The notes beneath the pieces were generated by a model. That model was not told the DNA's origin. It saw only the letters and a program-made list of their open reading frames with translations, and searched no databases. A program made the position numbers and the translations under genes. Shown in pieces: positions 10,401-18,259 of a DNA stretch of 64,000 nt (positions are counted from its first letter, which is position 1; every line of letters starts with the position of its first letter). Where the stretch lies: the NCBI RefSeq assembly GCF_947495325.1, contig NZ_CANLYK010000004.1, forward strand, positions 62,001 through 126,000, given 5' to 3'. This DNA is from an uncultured Allomuricauda sp. GTDB taxonomy: Bacteria; Bacteroidota; Bacteroidia; Flavobacteriales; Flavobacteriaceae.

Positions 10401-10537
10401 GACAAATTTTCCTTGTCGCCCAAAAACTCATCAACGGGAATCTGTTCTGTAAATTCGTTTTGTCTTAGCGCCTCAACAATGGAATCGTTCGGATTTAACT
10501 CCGCTTCACTTTTCCAATATTTTTTGTTTGATGCCAT
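7412..10537 (-). CDS. actB: Alternative complex III iron-sulfur/molybdopterin-fold subunit ActB
   Basis: ActB is the large periplasmic subunit that takes electrons from quinol oxidation through iron-sulfur clusters. The 1041-residue product starts with an extended Tat-type leader: about 50 residues, then NRRDFLK with the twin Arg at 52-53 and a lipobox VAAC at Cys71, so it is probably exported folded and lipid-anchored. Residues about 80-760 form a degenerate molybdopterin-oxidoreductase fold; ActB proteins are known to lack the Mo cofactor. From about residue 780 the ferredoxin-like part shows four cysteine groups (CTGCGACVIACH, CQHCNHAPCETVCP, CVGTRYCANNCP, CSMC followed by ACSAACSSRA), enough for three 4Fe-4S and one 3Fe-4S cluster as in the known complex. 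Second gene of the operon. Confidence 0.96.
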   Translation of the reverse strand: MASNKKYWKSEAELNPNDSIVEALRQNEFTEQIPVDEFLGDKENLSASSTNRRDFLKYVGFSTAAATVAACEGPVRKSIPYVVQPDSIVPGVANYYATTIADGYDFASILVKTREGRPIKIENNTDAKVNGSANARVQASVLSLYDSTRVQGPSANGEAIEWKDLDNRIKGGLAAAKNSGKQIVLLTQTYASPSTDRLIADFKAAYGENVSHVVYDAISEDASLNAFNAAYGERALADYDFEKADLIVSFGADFLGDWQGGGYDGGYAKGRVPKHGKMSKHIQMESNMSLTGANADKRYPMTPTQQKIALAKLYGKLNGSNVGGGTSDVDEAVDAVAAQIRKAGSKAVVVTGLNDINAQTVVLAINQLLASEAFDTENPKYVRQGSIAKVNKLVADMNAGRVGALIIDGVNPAYSLPNAADFISGLEKVDVSIDFAFNNDETAQAVKYVAAASHYLESWGDAELKKGQYSLMQPAIRELFDTRQFQSALLTWMGSEQTYYEYIKDTWGTNVLQGSDWNKALQDGVFAAPVVEGSAEQPLVAAGEDEEEAQPSIAPIASAIRSLVNTTSSGIEMVLYSKIGMGDGRQASNPWLQEFPDPVSRVSWDNYVTVAKADAERLELENFNVANGGLNGSYVNLTVNGVTVNNVPVIIQPGQAIGTVGLSFGYGKKAGMKAEMATGVNAFALYNNFSDVQSVSIEKAEGVHEFACVQLQKTLMGRGDIIKETTLEIFNTKDVHEWNAIPQVSKDHQEIPVTSPDADLWQEFDRSIGHHFNLSIDLNACTGCGACVIACHAENNVPVVGKEEIRKSRDMHWLRIDRYYSSEETFEQDNDKKENMDGLWGDNGSLGGFREMEDPSVNPQVAFQPVMCQHCNHAPCETVCPVAATSHGRQGQNQMAYNRCVGTRYCANNCPYKVRRFNWFLYSDNDEFNFNMNNDLGKMVINPDVNVRSRGVMEKCSMCIQMTQKTILDAKRDGRAIKDGEFQTACSAACSSRAMVFGDINDDHSKIAELKEDDRMYHLLEHVGTKPNVFYHVKVRNTNEA

Positions 10538-10569
10538 ACGATATATCTGAGATTATCTTCTTTTAATTC

Positions 10570-11931
10570 TTAATAGTGACACTTACCACATTCCAAACCA
10601 CCCATCATAGCTACTGTCAGGTTCTCAACTCCATACTTCTTTGAAAGTTCTTCATGAATAGCTGCATAGTACTCATTGTCCTCAACCTTAACTTCCGTCT
10701 CTCTGTGACAGTTGATACACCATCCCATTGTTAATGGTGCAAATTGATACATCACTTCCATTTCCTCAACCGGACCATGACATGTTTGACATTCAATACC
10801 TCCAACAGAAACGTGCTGTGAATGATTAAAATAGGCAAAGTCTGGTAGGTTATGGATTCTAACCCATTCTACAGGTTGACTTTCACCAGTATATTTTTGA
10901 TTCTCCTCGTCCCATCCAACGGCTTTGTATAATTTCTTGATCTCTCCAGTATAAAATTCATTGGTGTAGCCATTTGCCATATCTTCTGCACTCGGTCCTT
11001 CAGGATTCCCTTTGTACTCATAAATAGATTTATGACAGTTCATACAAACATTTAATGCTGGTATTCCAGAGTGTTTTGAAACTCGTGCCGAAGAGTGACA
11101 ATATTTACATTCAATTTTATTGTCTCCTGCATGTATTTTGTGTGAATAATGAATAGGTTGCACCGGCGCATATCCTTGATCAACACCTACCTGCATCATC
11201 CAACCATAGGCAAAGTACGCACTTCCCAATAACAAGAAGATTGCGCTTACCAAAACCAAAAATTGATTTTGGGCAAAAGCTTTCCAGATTGGTGTTCGCT
11301 TTTCAACCTTTTCTTTTTCCAATACCACACCATTGGCTTCGGCAATACGTCTTAACGTATTGTTTACCAAAATCAGCATGATAACCAAAAGACCAAAAAC
11401 AAGTGCCAAGGCACCTAGAATAATTTCATTTGATATACCACTTCCAGAACCTGTTTCCCCACCTTCAGAAGCAACAGCCACAGCAGTAACCGGTGTTGGT
11501 GGTGGAGCAGCCGTATAAGCCAGTATATCATCAATATCAGCATTTGACAATGTAGGAAAGGCAGTCATTGCCGCTTGATTGTACTCCGCATAAATTTTAT
11601 TGGCGTATGCATCACCAGACTTAATCATCCCTGGACTGTTCTTAATCCATGCATAAAGCCACTCTTTATCCAAACCTTCTTCTTCCAATAATCTGGACTC
11701 CACATTGGCCAACGCAGGACCCGTCATTTTACGATTTAGTGCATGACAGGCAGCACAATTTTGATTGAACAACTGCTTACCCTTAGCGACATCACCTCCC
11801 GAGGCATTTGCGTCTTCAGCTACAACTTCTGAGACAACAGCTTCTTCTTGCGCATAAAATGAAGTGGAAAAAAATAGGAGGGATAAACCTAAGACTTTAG
11901 AAAATAGATGGCGGTATAAAACCTTTTTCAT
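10570..11931 (-). CDS. actA: Alternative complex III multiheme cytochrome c ActA with fused N-terminal monoheme domain
   Basis: ActA is the multiheme c-type cytochrome of alternative complex III. The 453-residue product has a Sec signal peptide ending SFYAQ, a monoheme cytochrome c domain (CAACH at residues 59-63), a Pro/Gly-rich linker, a membrane helix at about 168-190, a second at about 223-245, and a pentaheme domain with CKYCH 275, CMNCH 296, CQTCH 381, CINCH 405 and CGKCH 448, six hemes in all. The five C-terminal hemes are those of the family core; the N-terminal domain is a fusion seen in Bacteroidota and could hand electrons to the adjacent oxidase or to soluble carriers. First gene of the act-cox operon. 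ATG at 11931 gives the complete signal peptide. Confidence 0.95.
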   Translation of the reverse strand: MKKVLYRHLFSKVLGLSLLFFSTSFYAQEEAVVSEVVAEDANASGGDVAKGKQLFNQNCAACHALNRKMTGPALANVESRLLEEEGLDKEWLYAWIKNSPGMIKSGDAYANKIYAEYNQAAMTAFPTLSNADIDDILAYTAAPPPTPVTAVAVASEGGETGSGSGISNEIILGALALVFGLLVIMLILVNNTLRRIAEANGVVLEKEKVEKRTPIWKAFAQNQFLVLVSAIFLLLGSAYFAYGWMMQVGVDQGYAPVQPIHYSHKIHAGDNKIECKYCHSSARVSKHSGIPALNVCMNCHKSIYEYKGNPEGPSAEDMANGYTNEFYTGEIKKLYKAVGWDEENQKYTGESQPVEWVRIHNLPDFAYFNHSQHVSVGGIECQTCHGPVEEMEVMYQFAPLTMGWCINCHRETEVKVEDNEYYAAIHEELSKKYGVENLTVAMMGGLECGKCHY

Positions 11932-12018
11932 ATTAACGAAATTTCTGTCGAAATCTTTGGCACGGTTATTACTACTGATATTGAGTGTTATAGCCTTTCA
12001 CCATGCTAAAATCGGTCA

Positions 12019-12026
12019 CAAAAATA
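12019..12026 (-). promoter_or_regulatory. Candidate -7 element for the act-cox operon
   Basis: On the minus strand the octamer TATTTTTG matches the Bacteroidota -7 consensus TAnnTTTG about 88 bases before the actA start. I could not find a convincing TTTG -33 element 19-21 bases further upstream, so the call is weak. The 214-base actA/SPOR-gene divergent gap holds no other clear signal for this strand. Confidence 0.35.
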
Positions 12027-12105
12027 CGACATAGAGTGATTTTTTAAAATGTTAAGGGATCTATAATAACTAATTTATACGGATTCTAAATAAGCTGTGA
12101 GCACC

Positions 12106-12133
12106 TTGTTTAAACCATAAAAATTTACATTTG
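12106..12133 (+). promoter_or_regulatory. Promoter of the SPOR-domain gene
   Basis: TTG at 12106-12108, 17 bases, then TACATTTG at 12126-12133: this fits the Bacteroidota sigma-A promoter pattern, with slightly short spacing. The start of transcription would fall near 12138-12140, so close to the first ATG (12146) that the downstream ATG at 12167 is the more comfortable translation start. Confidence 0.55.
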
Positions 12134-12166
12134 TAGTAGCAAAGAATGGAAAAGCAGTCATATCTC

Positions 12167-12538
12167 ATGAAAACCCTAGTAATTATAACATTCTTGATAG
12201 GTTTCACGGTTCAACTTTCCGCTCAGGAAGGTAGTATTACTGTTGAACAAGACCCACGGATTGATGAACTGATGAAGGTATATTCAGAAGTTAATTCGAA
12301 GGCAGATTTTTATCAAATACAGGTAGGTTTTGGGAGTTATCAAAAAGCTCAAAACCTAAAATCCCAAATAGACATTGATTTTCCCACATGGTATTCCAAA
12401 ATTGAGTTTGAATCTCCTACATATAGAGTACGTTTGGGCAAGTTTAAAACGAAGTTGGAAGCGGAGCGAAAGTATTTGGAAGTACGCAAAAAATATCCGG
12501 ATGCAATGCTCTTGAAACCCGAAACCAATTCTAGATAA
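12167..12538 (+). CDS. Secreted SPOR-domain protein
   Basis: SPOR domains bind denuded glycan strands of septal peptidoglycan. The reading frame opens at 12146, but I place the start at the ATG at 12167: it begins a normal Sec signal peptide (MKTLVIITFLIGFTVQLSAQ) right away and leaves room for a leader after the promoter. The mature 100 residues form one SPOR domain: DFYQIQVGFGSYQKAQNLK, a central RVRLGKFKTKLEAERKY, and a closing YPDAMLLKP. It has no membrane anchor, so it should be a small periplasmic protein. It is a lone gene between divergent actA and convergent infB. Family assignment is firm; a role in cell division or envelope integrity is inferred from the family. Confidence 0.85.
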   Translation: MKTLVIITFLIGFTVQLSAQEGSITVEQDPRIDELMKVYSEVNSKADFYQIQVGFGSYQKAQNLKSQIDIDFPTWYSKIEFESPTYRVRLGKFKTKLEAERKYLEVRKKYPDAMLLKPETNSR

Positions 12539-12541
12539 AAT

Positions 12542-12569
12542 AAAAAATCCCGCTTGAGCGGGATTTTTT
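12542..12569. terminator. Bidirectional terminator between the SPOR gene and infB
   Basis: A 12-bp perfect stem (AAAAAATCCCGC with GCGGGATTTTTT) around TTGA. It sits between two convergent genes and serves both: 3 bases past the SPOR gene stop and 21 bases past the infB stop. Confidence 0.92.
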
Positions 12570-12590
12570 ATTTCTAATCTATTATTCCTC

Positions 12591-15347
12591 TTATAGTTTT
12601 TTCTTGACAGCTACTTCTTGGAAGGCTTCTACAATATCCCCTTCCTTGATATCATTGTAGTTTTTAATCTGTAGACCACAATCGTATCCTTTAGACACTT
12701 CTTTAGCATCATCCTTAAATCGTTTAAGCGATGCCAATTCTCCAGTGTAGATTACAACACCATCTCTTATCAAACGAATTTGCGAGTTTCTAAAGATTTT
12801 ACCACTGGTCACCATACAACCTGCAATGGTTCCAATCTTGGAAATCTTGAAGGTTTCCCTAATCTCTGCATTACCGGTAATCTCTTCTTTCATCACTGGA
12901 GAGAGCATACCTTCCATAGCATCCTTAAGGTCATTGATGGCATCATAGATAATGGAATACATTCTAATATCAATCTCCTCCTTATCAGCAACCATACGCG
13001 CATTGCCCATCGGCCTTACGTTAAATCCAATGATGATTGCATCGGAAGCACTGGCCAATAGCACATCAGATTCAGTAATTGCACCTACGCCTTTATGAAT
13101 AATGTTGACCTGAATTTCATCTGTGGACAACTTTTGGAACGAATCTGTCAATGCCTCAACGGAACCATCAACATCACCCTTAAGGATAATGTTCAATTCT
13201 TGGAAGTCACCTAAAGCAATACGTCTACCTATTTCATCCAAAGTAATGTGTCGTTGTGTACGGACAGATTGCTCACGTTGCAATTGCGAACGCTTGGTTG
13301 CAATTTGTTTTGCTTCACGCTCATCATCCAACACACTGAACTTATCACCTGCCTGCGGAGCTCCATCCAAACCTAAAATTGAAATTGGAGTAGCAGGACC
13401 GGCTTTCTTAATATCATTGCCACGTTCATCTTGCATGGCTTTTACTTTACCACTGCACGTTCCCGCCAACACATAATCGCCTATTTGAAGGGTTCCGGAT
13501 TGCACCAAGATAGTAGACACATATCCTCTACCCTTGTCCAAGAAAGCTTCTACGACCGTACCTGAAGCCAATCTATCTGGATTTGCTTTCAATTCCAATA
13601 GTTCAGCTTCCAAAAGCACTTTTTCCAATAGCTCGTTTACCCCTTCTCCTGTTTTTGCAGAAATATCATGGGATTGGATTTTACCTCCCCAATCTTCCAC
13701 CAACAAGTTCATAGCTGCAAGACCTTCCTTAATCTTCTCAGGATTGGCCGCTGGCCTATCGATCTTATTAATAGCGAACACAATTGGAACGCTCGCTGCT
13801 TGGGCATGACTGATTGCTTCCTTTGTTTGAGGCATGATATCATCATCTGCCGCAACAACAATTATGGCTATGTCCGTTACTTGGGCACCACGAGCACGCA
13901 TCGCCGTAAAGGCTTCGTGACCCGGTGTATCTAAAAATGCTATTTTCTGTCCATCCTTTAATGTAACGCCATACGCACCGATATGCTGGGTAATGCCCCC
14001 GCTTTCACCTGCAATTACATTTTCTTCCCGTATATGATCCAGTAAAGAAGTTTTACCGTGATCCACATGCCCCATAACGGTAACAATGGGAGCTCTTGGT
14101 TTTAAATCTTCAGGAGCATCTACTTCTTCTTCAATAGATTCTTCTATTTCCGCAGTAATGAACTCAACCTCATATCCAAATTCTTCTGCAACAATGGAAA
14201 GTGTTTCTGCATCCAAACGCTGGTTCATGGTTACCATGATACCCAAGGACATACAGGCAGATATAATCTGGGTAGTAGAAACTTCCATCAATGTAGCAAC
14301 CTCATTCACCGTAACGAATTCGGTTACTTTTAGGATTTTACTTTCAAGCTCTTGTTGTTCAAGATCTTTCTCTGTCTGCTGACGGTGCTGATCTCTTTTC
14401 TCCCTTCTATATTTGGCGCCTTTACCTTTGTTGGACTTACCTTGAAGTTTTTCAAGGGTTTCCCGTACCTGTTTTTGTACTTCTTCTTCTGTTGGCTCAA
14501 CTTTTGGGGCACCAGGACGCTGACTTCCTCTTCTACCTGGTCCACTGGCTCCACCCCTATTTGGAGGTCGGTTTCCACCTGCTGATTGAGATGGGTTTTT
14601 ACTGATAATGCGTTTTCTACGCTTTCTCCTATCAGCACTTGAATCAGAATTTGATGAAGCGGCCTTTTTAGGTTCTTCTTTCTTTTTCTTTGGCTTGTTG
14701 AATTGGGCAAGATCTATTTTATCTCCAGTAATCTTAGGCCCACTAAGTTTTTTATATTGTGTCTGGATAGCCTCTGGTTCTTTAGGCTCCTCTTCAACTT
14801 CTTTTTTGGATTCAACAGCTTTTTCAACTGGTTTAGCCGTTTCTTTCTTTGGTTCTGCCTCTGGTTTTGTTTCTACTTCGGCAATAACTTCTGGCGCTGG
14901 TTTAACCTCTTCTTTAACAGGTTCTACTACCTTTGGTTCCTCTACAACCTCTGGTGCCTTTTCCGCCTTTGGCTTCTCTGGTTTTTTATCTAAATCAATT
15001 TTGCCAACCTTTTTAGGGCCAGACAATTCTACTTTGGCTTTTATAACATGTTCCGCATTCCTTCGCTCTCTGGCAAGTCTGCGCTCTTCCTGCTCTTGTT
15101 CAATTTGAACTCTAAGAGCTTCTTTCTCTTTACGCTTTTCCTCACCAACTTCTTTCGAGGCTACCTTTTTGCTTTTATCCGTCTGGAATTCATCCAACAG
15201 CACCTGATACACCTCATCTGAAATTTTTGTTGTAGGTCTTGCTTCCACATCATGACCCATGGAAGAAAGGTGTTCTACAGCCCTATCCAGTGAAATGTTC
15301 AATTCCCTGAGAACCTTATTAAGTCTTATTGTTGGGTTTCCTGCCAT
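12591..15347 (-). CDS. infB: Translation initiation factor IF-2
   Basis: IF-2 is the GTPase that brings initiator tRNA to the 30S subunit and promotes subunit joining. The 918-residue product has the N-terminal IF2_N helix bundle (residues 1-55), a long charged linker rich in Lys, Glu, Pro and Ala (about 60-330, including [20 protein letters not shown]), a second IF2_N-like segment, then the G domain starting near residue 425 with [16 protein letters not shown] and NKID, followed by the beta-barrel and C-terminal domains. The length and the low-complexity linker are normal for Bacteroidota. It is the last gene of rimP-nusA-infB. Several long antisense open frames over the linker are artefacts of its repetitive codons. 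Confidence 0.98.
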   Translation of the reverse strand: MAGNPTIRLNKVLRELNISLDRAVEHLSSMGHDVEARPTTKISDEVYQVLLDEFQTDKSKKVASKEVGEEKRKEKEALRVQIEQEQEERRLARERRNAEHVIKAKVELSGPKKVGKIDLDKKPEKPKAEKAPEVVEEPKVVEPVKEEVKPAPEVIAEVETKPEAEPKKETAKPVEKAVESKKEVEEEPKEPEAIQTQYKKLSGPKITGDKIDLAQFNKPKKKKEEPKKAASSNSDSSADRRKRRKRIISKNPSQSAGGNRPPNRGGASGPGRRGSQRPGAPKVEPTEEEVQKQVRETLEKLQGKSNKGKGAKYRREKRDQHRQQTEKDLEQQELESKILKVTEFVTVNEVATLMEVSTTQIISACMSLGIMVTMNQRLDAETLSIVAEEFGYEVEFITAEIEESIEEEVDAPEDLKPRAPIVTVMGHVDHGKTSLLDHIREENVIAGESGGITQHIGAYGVTLKDGQKIAFLDTPGHEAFTAMRARGAQVTDIAIIVVAADDDIMPQTKEAISHAQAASVPIVFAINKIDRPAANPEKIKEGLAAMNLLVEDWGGKIQSHDISAKTGEGVNELLEKVLLEAELLELKANPDRLASGTVVEAFLDKGRGYVSTILVQSGTLQIGDYVLAGTCSGKVKAMQDERGNDIKKAGPATPISILGLDGAPQAGDKFSVLDDEREAKQIATKRSQLQREQSVRTQRHITLDEIGRRIALGDFQELNIILKGDVDGSVEALTDSFQKLSTDEIQVNIIHKGVGAITESDVLLASASDAIIIGFNVRPMGNARMVADKEEIDIRMYSIIYDAINDLKDAMEGMLSPVMKEEITGNAEIRETFKISKIGTIAGCMVTSGKIFRNSQIRLIRDGVVIYTGELASLKRFKDDAKEVSKGYDCGLQIKNYNDIKEGDIVEAFQEVAVKKKL

Positions 15348-15391
15348 AAATTGTATTTCCTTACCCTAAAAATTTGCCGCTAATATATAGC

Positions 15392-16624
15392 TTAATCTTC
15401 AAACTCTTCTTTAAGGATGCGCACTACATCCTGAACAGTTTCTTCTTCTAAATCAGTTCGCTTTATCAAGTCATTGACATCTTGTTCCAAGACACTTCGT
15501 GCAGTATCTAATCCAATCTTCTTGAATTCATCAATAACCCATGCTTCTATTTCATCCGAAAACTCGGTCAACTCAACATCTTCTTCCACACCTTCTCTAA
15601 ATACATCTATCTCATAACCAGTTAATTGACCTGCCAATCGAATATTATGTCCACCTCTACCAATAGCTTTGGAAACCTCCTCTGGCTTAAGGTAGACTTG
15701 AGCTGTTTTCTTCTCGTCATTTAATTTCACAGATGATACTCTAGCCGGACTCAATGCCCTTGTCACCATTAACTGTGAATTATTTGTCCAGTTGATAACA
15801 TCAATATTTTCATTGCCCAATTCACGTACAATACCATGAATCCGTGAACCTTTCATTCCCACACAAGCCCCTACTGGATCAATTCTATCATCATATGAAT
15901 CTACAGCAACCTTTGCCTTTTCCCCAGGGATTCGGACTGCCTTCTTAATTGTAATTAGTCCGTCGAACACTTCAGGAATTTCTTGGAAAAATAATTGCTC
16001 CAAGAAAGATGGGGAAGTCCTAGACATGATAATTGCAGGTTTGTTCCCTTTCAGCTCAACACTTTCAATTACACCACGAACATTATCACCTTTTCTGAAA
16101 AAATCTGATGGAATCTGTTTTTCCTTTGGAAGTATAATTTCATTTCCTTCGTCATCCAACAAAATAATTGCTTTATGACGAATATGATGCACCTCTGCGG
16201 TATAAATCTCTCCTTCTAAATCCTTGAACTGCTTGTAAATTGTAGTGTTATCATGTTCATGGATTTTGGAAATCAAGTTTTGACGCAAGGCCAAAATAGC
16301 CCGTCGTCCCAAATCTATTAATTTCACTTCTTCAGATACGTCCTCACCAACCTCGAAATCCGGCTCTATTTTTCTAGCCTCGGTCAAAGAAATTTCCTCA
16401 TTGGGCTCTTCCACTTCACCATCCTCAACCACAATACGGTTTCTCCAAATTTCCAAATCACCTTTATCAGGGTTGATAATGATGTCAAAATTTTCATCGG
16501 AACCAAATTTCTTTTTAAGGGCGTTTCGGAAAACATCTTCCAAAATTGCCATAAGGGTTACCCTATCAATAAACTTATCGTCCTTAAATTCTGAAAAGGA
16601 TTCGATGAGCGCTAGGTTTTCCAT
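15392..16624 (-). CDS. nusA: Transcription termination/antitermination factor NusA
   Basis: NusA binds RNA polymerase and nascent RNA and modulates pausing, termination and antitermination. The 410-residue product has the N-terminal polymerase-binding domain, an S1 domain (around residues 130-200, GEIYTAEVHHIRHKAIILL), KH1 (VGACVGMKGSRIHGIVREL) and KH2 (AIGRGGHNIRLAGQLTGYE), and ends in an acidic tail without the two extra repeats found in E. coli NusA, as usual outside Gammaproteobacteria. It lies 13 bases after rimP and 44 bases before infB in the widely conserved rimP-nusA-infB order. Confidence 0.98.
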   Translation of the reverse strand: MENLALIESFSEFKDDKFIDRVTLMAILEDVFRNALKKKFGSDENFDIIINPDKGDLEIWRNRIVVEDGEVEEPNEEISLTEARKIEPDFEVGEDVSEEVKLIDLGRRAILALRQNLISKIHEHDNTTIYKQFKDLEGEIYTAEVHHIRHKAIILLDDEGNEIILPKEKQIPSDFFRKGDNVRGVIESVELKGNKPAIIMSRTSPSFLEQLFFQEIPEVFDGLITIKKAVRIPGEKAKVAVDSYDDRIDPVGACVGMKGSRIHGIVRELGNENIDVINWTNNSQLMVTRALSPARVSSVKLNDEKKTAQVYLKPEEVSKAIGRGGHNIRLAGQLTGYEIDVFREGVEEDVELTEFSDEIEAWVIDEFKKIGLDTARSVLEQDVNDLIKRTDLEEETVQDVVRILKEEFED

Positions 16625-16637
16625 TTTTATACTACAA

Positions 16638-17099
16638 TTAAAATTTTATAATAACTTTTGCTTCATGGATATCAGAAAATGCAATATCCCGCTTTTTCTG
16701 AACCGTTATTTTTCCTTTACCAACTGGTTTGGGCTCACGAGCCTTCCACTCTAAGGTAATCGTATCTTCAGTGGCATTTGTCAGGTTTCCTTCCAACTCT
16801 TCTCCACCTATCCTGACCATTAATTTTCTACCTATGTTTTTTTTATACTGGCGGGGTAACTCCAACGATGATGTAGCTCCAGCAGAAGTAACTTCCAATG
16901 AGAAATCTTCTTCTTCCCGATCAAGGTTATGCTCAATGGCTCTGCTCACATTCATACAATCCTGTAGATTGATTCCGTTATCGCCATCCAAAACCACACG
17001 AATCGTGTTGTCTCCACCCACAGTAAAATCAATCAAAAACAAGGAAGGGTTTTCCTCCAAAGCCTTATTTAATAATGATGCTACTTTTTCCTTAAACAT
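16638..17099 (-). CDS. rimP: Ribosome maturation factor RimP
   Basis: RimP assists maturation of the 30S ribosomal subunit. The 153-residue product is of normal length and shows the family features: the N-terminal alpha/beta domain with DFTVGGDNTIRVVLDGDNG and CMNVSRAIEHNLD, the SLEVTSAG motif in the middle, and a C-terminal SH3-like barrel (LMVRIGGEELEGNLTNATE). It is first in the rimP-nusA-infB operon. Its leader holds a terminator-like hairpin 18 bases before the start codon. Confidence 0.96.
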   Translation of the reverse strand: MFKEKVASLLNKALEENPSLFLIDFTVGGDNTIRVVLDGDNGINLQDCMNVSRAIEHNLDREEEDFSLEVTSAGATSSLELPRQYKKNIGRKLMVRIGGEELEGNLTNATEDTITLEWKAREPKPVGKGKITVQKKRDIAFSDIHEAKVIIKF

Positions 17100-17116
17100 A
17101 AAAATAAGTAATAAAA

Positions 17117-17137
17117 GAGGGGACTAGAAGTCCCCTC
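17117..17137 (-). promoter_or_regulatory. Leader hairpin before rimP-nusA-infB, possible attenuator
   Basis: A perfect 9-bp GC-rich stem, GAGGGGACT (17117-17125) with AGTCCCCTC (17129-17137), and a 3-base loop. In the mRNA sense it is followed by a U-rich stretch that runs almost to the rimP ATG at 17099. It therefore looks like an intrinsic terminator placed inside the transcribed leader, between the promoter at about 17167-17198 and the first gene. Control by premature termination, perhaps by NusA itself, is inference. Confidence 0.6.
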
Positions 17138-17166
17138 ATGAATAACTTTTTATCCGTTCAGTGGTG

Positions 17167-17198
17167 CAAATATACAATAAATTTAATGTTTAAAACAA
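17167..17198 (-). promoter_or_regulatory. Promoter of rimP-nusA-infB
   Basis: On the minus strand TTG at 17198-17196, 21 bases, then TATATTTG at 17174-17167 fit the Bacteroidota promoter consensus. Transcription would start near 17160, giving a leader of about 60 bases that contains the hairpin at 17117-17137. Confidence 0.6.
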
Positions 17199-17246
17199 GC
17201 TAGAAACACAGAAAGTTGCGTTCTTTAAATTACAATGCAGCTTTGG

Positions 17247-17783
17247 TCATTCCTTTGGAATATGGTTTAAAATGGTAAGGTATTTTGGCCATGGCCCTAC
17301 CTCAGACTTATACTGTTTGGCCATTACTCTAGAGATTTGAGCAATGTGCCCCAGATCATGAACCACCCAGGCAGATAGAAGTTGGGCCAAGGTAACATCG
17401 CCAAGTTCTGGATGAATACCAATACGATCCAAATCTTTGGATGTAAGGTTTTTTGATTTTAAAGTTGTTAGATTGTTTTTTCGTAATTCTTCAAACTCAT
17501 CAAGCAAGTCTTCGAGGTTTTTGTCCTTGGAGTTTTCAAATTGTGCAAATCTATCAAAAGGTTGAAAAGTCTTTAGGGGACCATCTTCCAAAATAAGTTC
17601 TGTCCGAACCATCCAATCCGTTTTTTCACCATGGATAAGATGCCCAATAACATCGAACGGACTCCACGTATCTTTGCCTTCGTTTTCCAGAATCCATTCC
17701 AAAGGTAAATCCTGTAACAGCGTCCTTAGGGCCAAAGGAGTCCTTTCCAAAATGGGAGTCGCTTTATTCAGTTCAAATTTCAT
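17247..17783 (-). CDS. DinB-superfamily (YfiT/DUF1572-like) putative metal-dependent protein
   Basis: DinB-like proteins are four-helix bundles with a three-histidine metal site; several act as thiol S-transferases, most are uncharacterised. The 178-residue product has the family layout: an N-terminal helix, a first His in FDVIGHLIHGEKTDW, and the C-terminal VVHDLGHIAQISRVM with two further His on one helix. The open frame extends to 17870, but I choose the ATG at 17783 because homologues begin around LNKATPIL and the extra 29 residues look like random translation. It stands alone between the rimP promoter region and tRNA-Gln. The substrate is not predictable. Confidence 0.8.
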   Translation of the reverse strand: MKFELNKATPILERTPLALRTLLQDLPLEWILENEGKDTWSPFDVIGHLIHGEKTDWMVRTELILEDGPLKTFQPFDRFAQFENSKDKNLEDLLDEFEELRKNNLTTLKSKNLTSKDLDRIGIHPELGDVTLAQLLSAWVVHDLGHIAQISRVMAKQYKSEVGPWPKYLTILNHIPKE

Positions 17784-17976
17784 ATTCAACAAAGTTACTG
17801 TTTGCGAGTTATTATTAGGCTCTTGATTCCAATGAAAGGCATACACCATATCTAAATGAGCGAAAATCAATAATCCCTAACAAACTCGAAACTGTAGAAA
17901 TATAAAAATCAAAGAGGTTGCTAAAATTGTTCGTACCGGAAAATTTTTGAAGTAAACAAAGACATTGTCTGTAAAT

Positions 17977-18016
17977 AAAAAACCTCCTGTATAGTTGTAA
18001 TATAAGGAGGTTTTTT
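17977..18016 (-). terminator. Terminator of tRNA-Gln
   Basis: An 11-bp stem, AAAAAACCTCC (17977-17987) with GGAGGTTTTTT (18006-18016), with an 18-base loop, immediately 3' of the tRNA on the minus strand and followed there by a U run. Confidence 0.75.
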
Positions 18017-18017
18017 G

Positions 18018-18089
18018 TTGGCCTACAAGGACTCGAACCTTGAACGACTGGACCAAAACCAGCTGTGTTACCAATTACACCATAGGCCA
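18018..18089 (-). tRNA. tRNA-Gln (anticodon TTG)
   Basis: The minus strand reads TGGCCTATGGTGTAATTGG at the 5' end, an anticodon arm CTGGTTTTGGTCCAG with anticodon TTG, and a T arm containing GGTTCGAGTCC. The acceptor stem TGGCCTA/TAGGCCA is perfect and starts with the U1-A72 pair typical of bacterial tRNA-Gln. No CCA is encoded. It is a single tRNA gene with its own promoter and terminator. Confidence 0.95.
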
Positions 18090-18107
18090 GTACCGCATTT
18101 GAGCGTG

Positions 18108-18138
18108 CAAATTTAAAACAAACTTTGGTTTCAACAAA
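18108..18138 (-). promoter_or_regulatory. Promoter of tRNA-Gln
   Basis: On the minus strand TTTG (18138-18135), exactly 19 bases, then TAAATTTG (18115-18108) match the Bacteroidota sigma-A consensus fully. The start would fall about 15 bases before the mature tRNA 5' end. Confidence 0.75.
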
Positions 18139-18259
18139 TATTTTGACAAGATTCCAAGCTATTTTTACAGATGCCTACTTGTTAAAGCTTTTCCAAAATT
18201 AAACAGTCTTCTCTACTATATTTACTAAATTCGCCCCAACTTGGTAAACACCAATCTTT

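Noticed and set aside
14608-15108. 166-residue antisense open frame over the infB linker
   Set aside because: It comes from the repetitive Glu/Lys/Pro codons of IF-2 and has no plausible protein features.
17877-18074. 65-residue open frame over tRNA-Gln
   Set aside because: It covers the tRNA and its terminator; a protein there is not credible.
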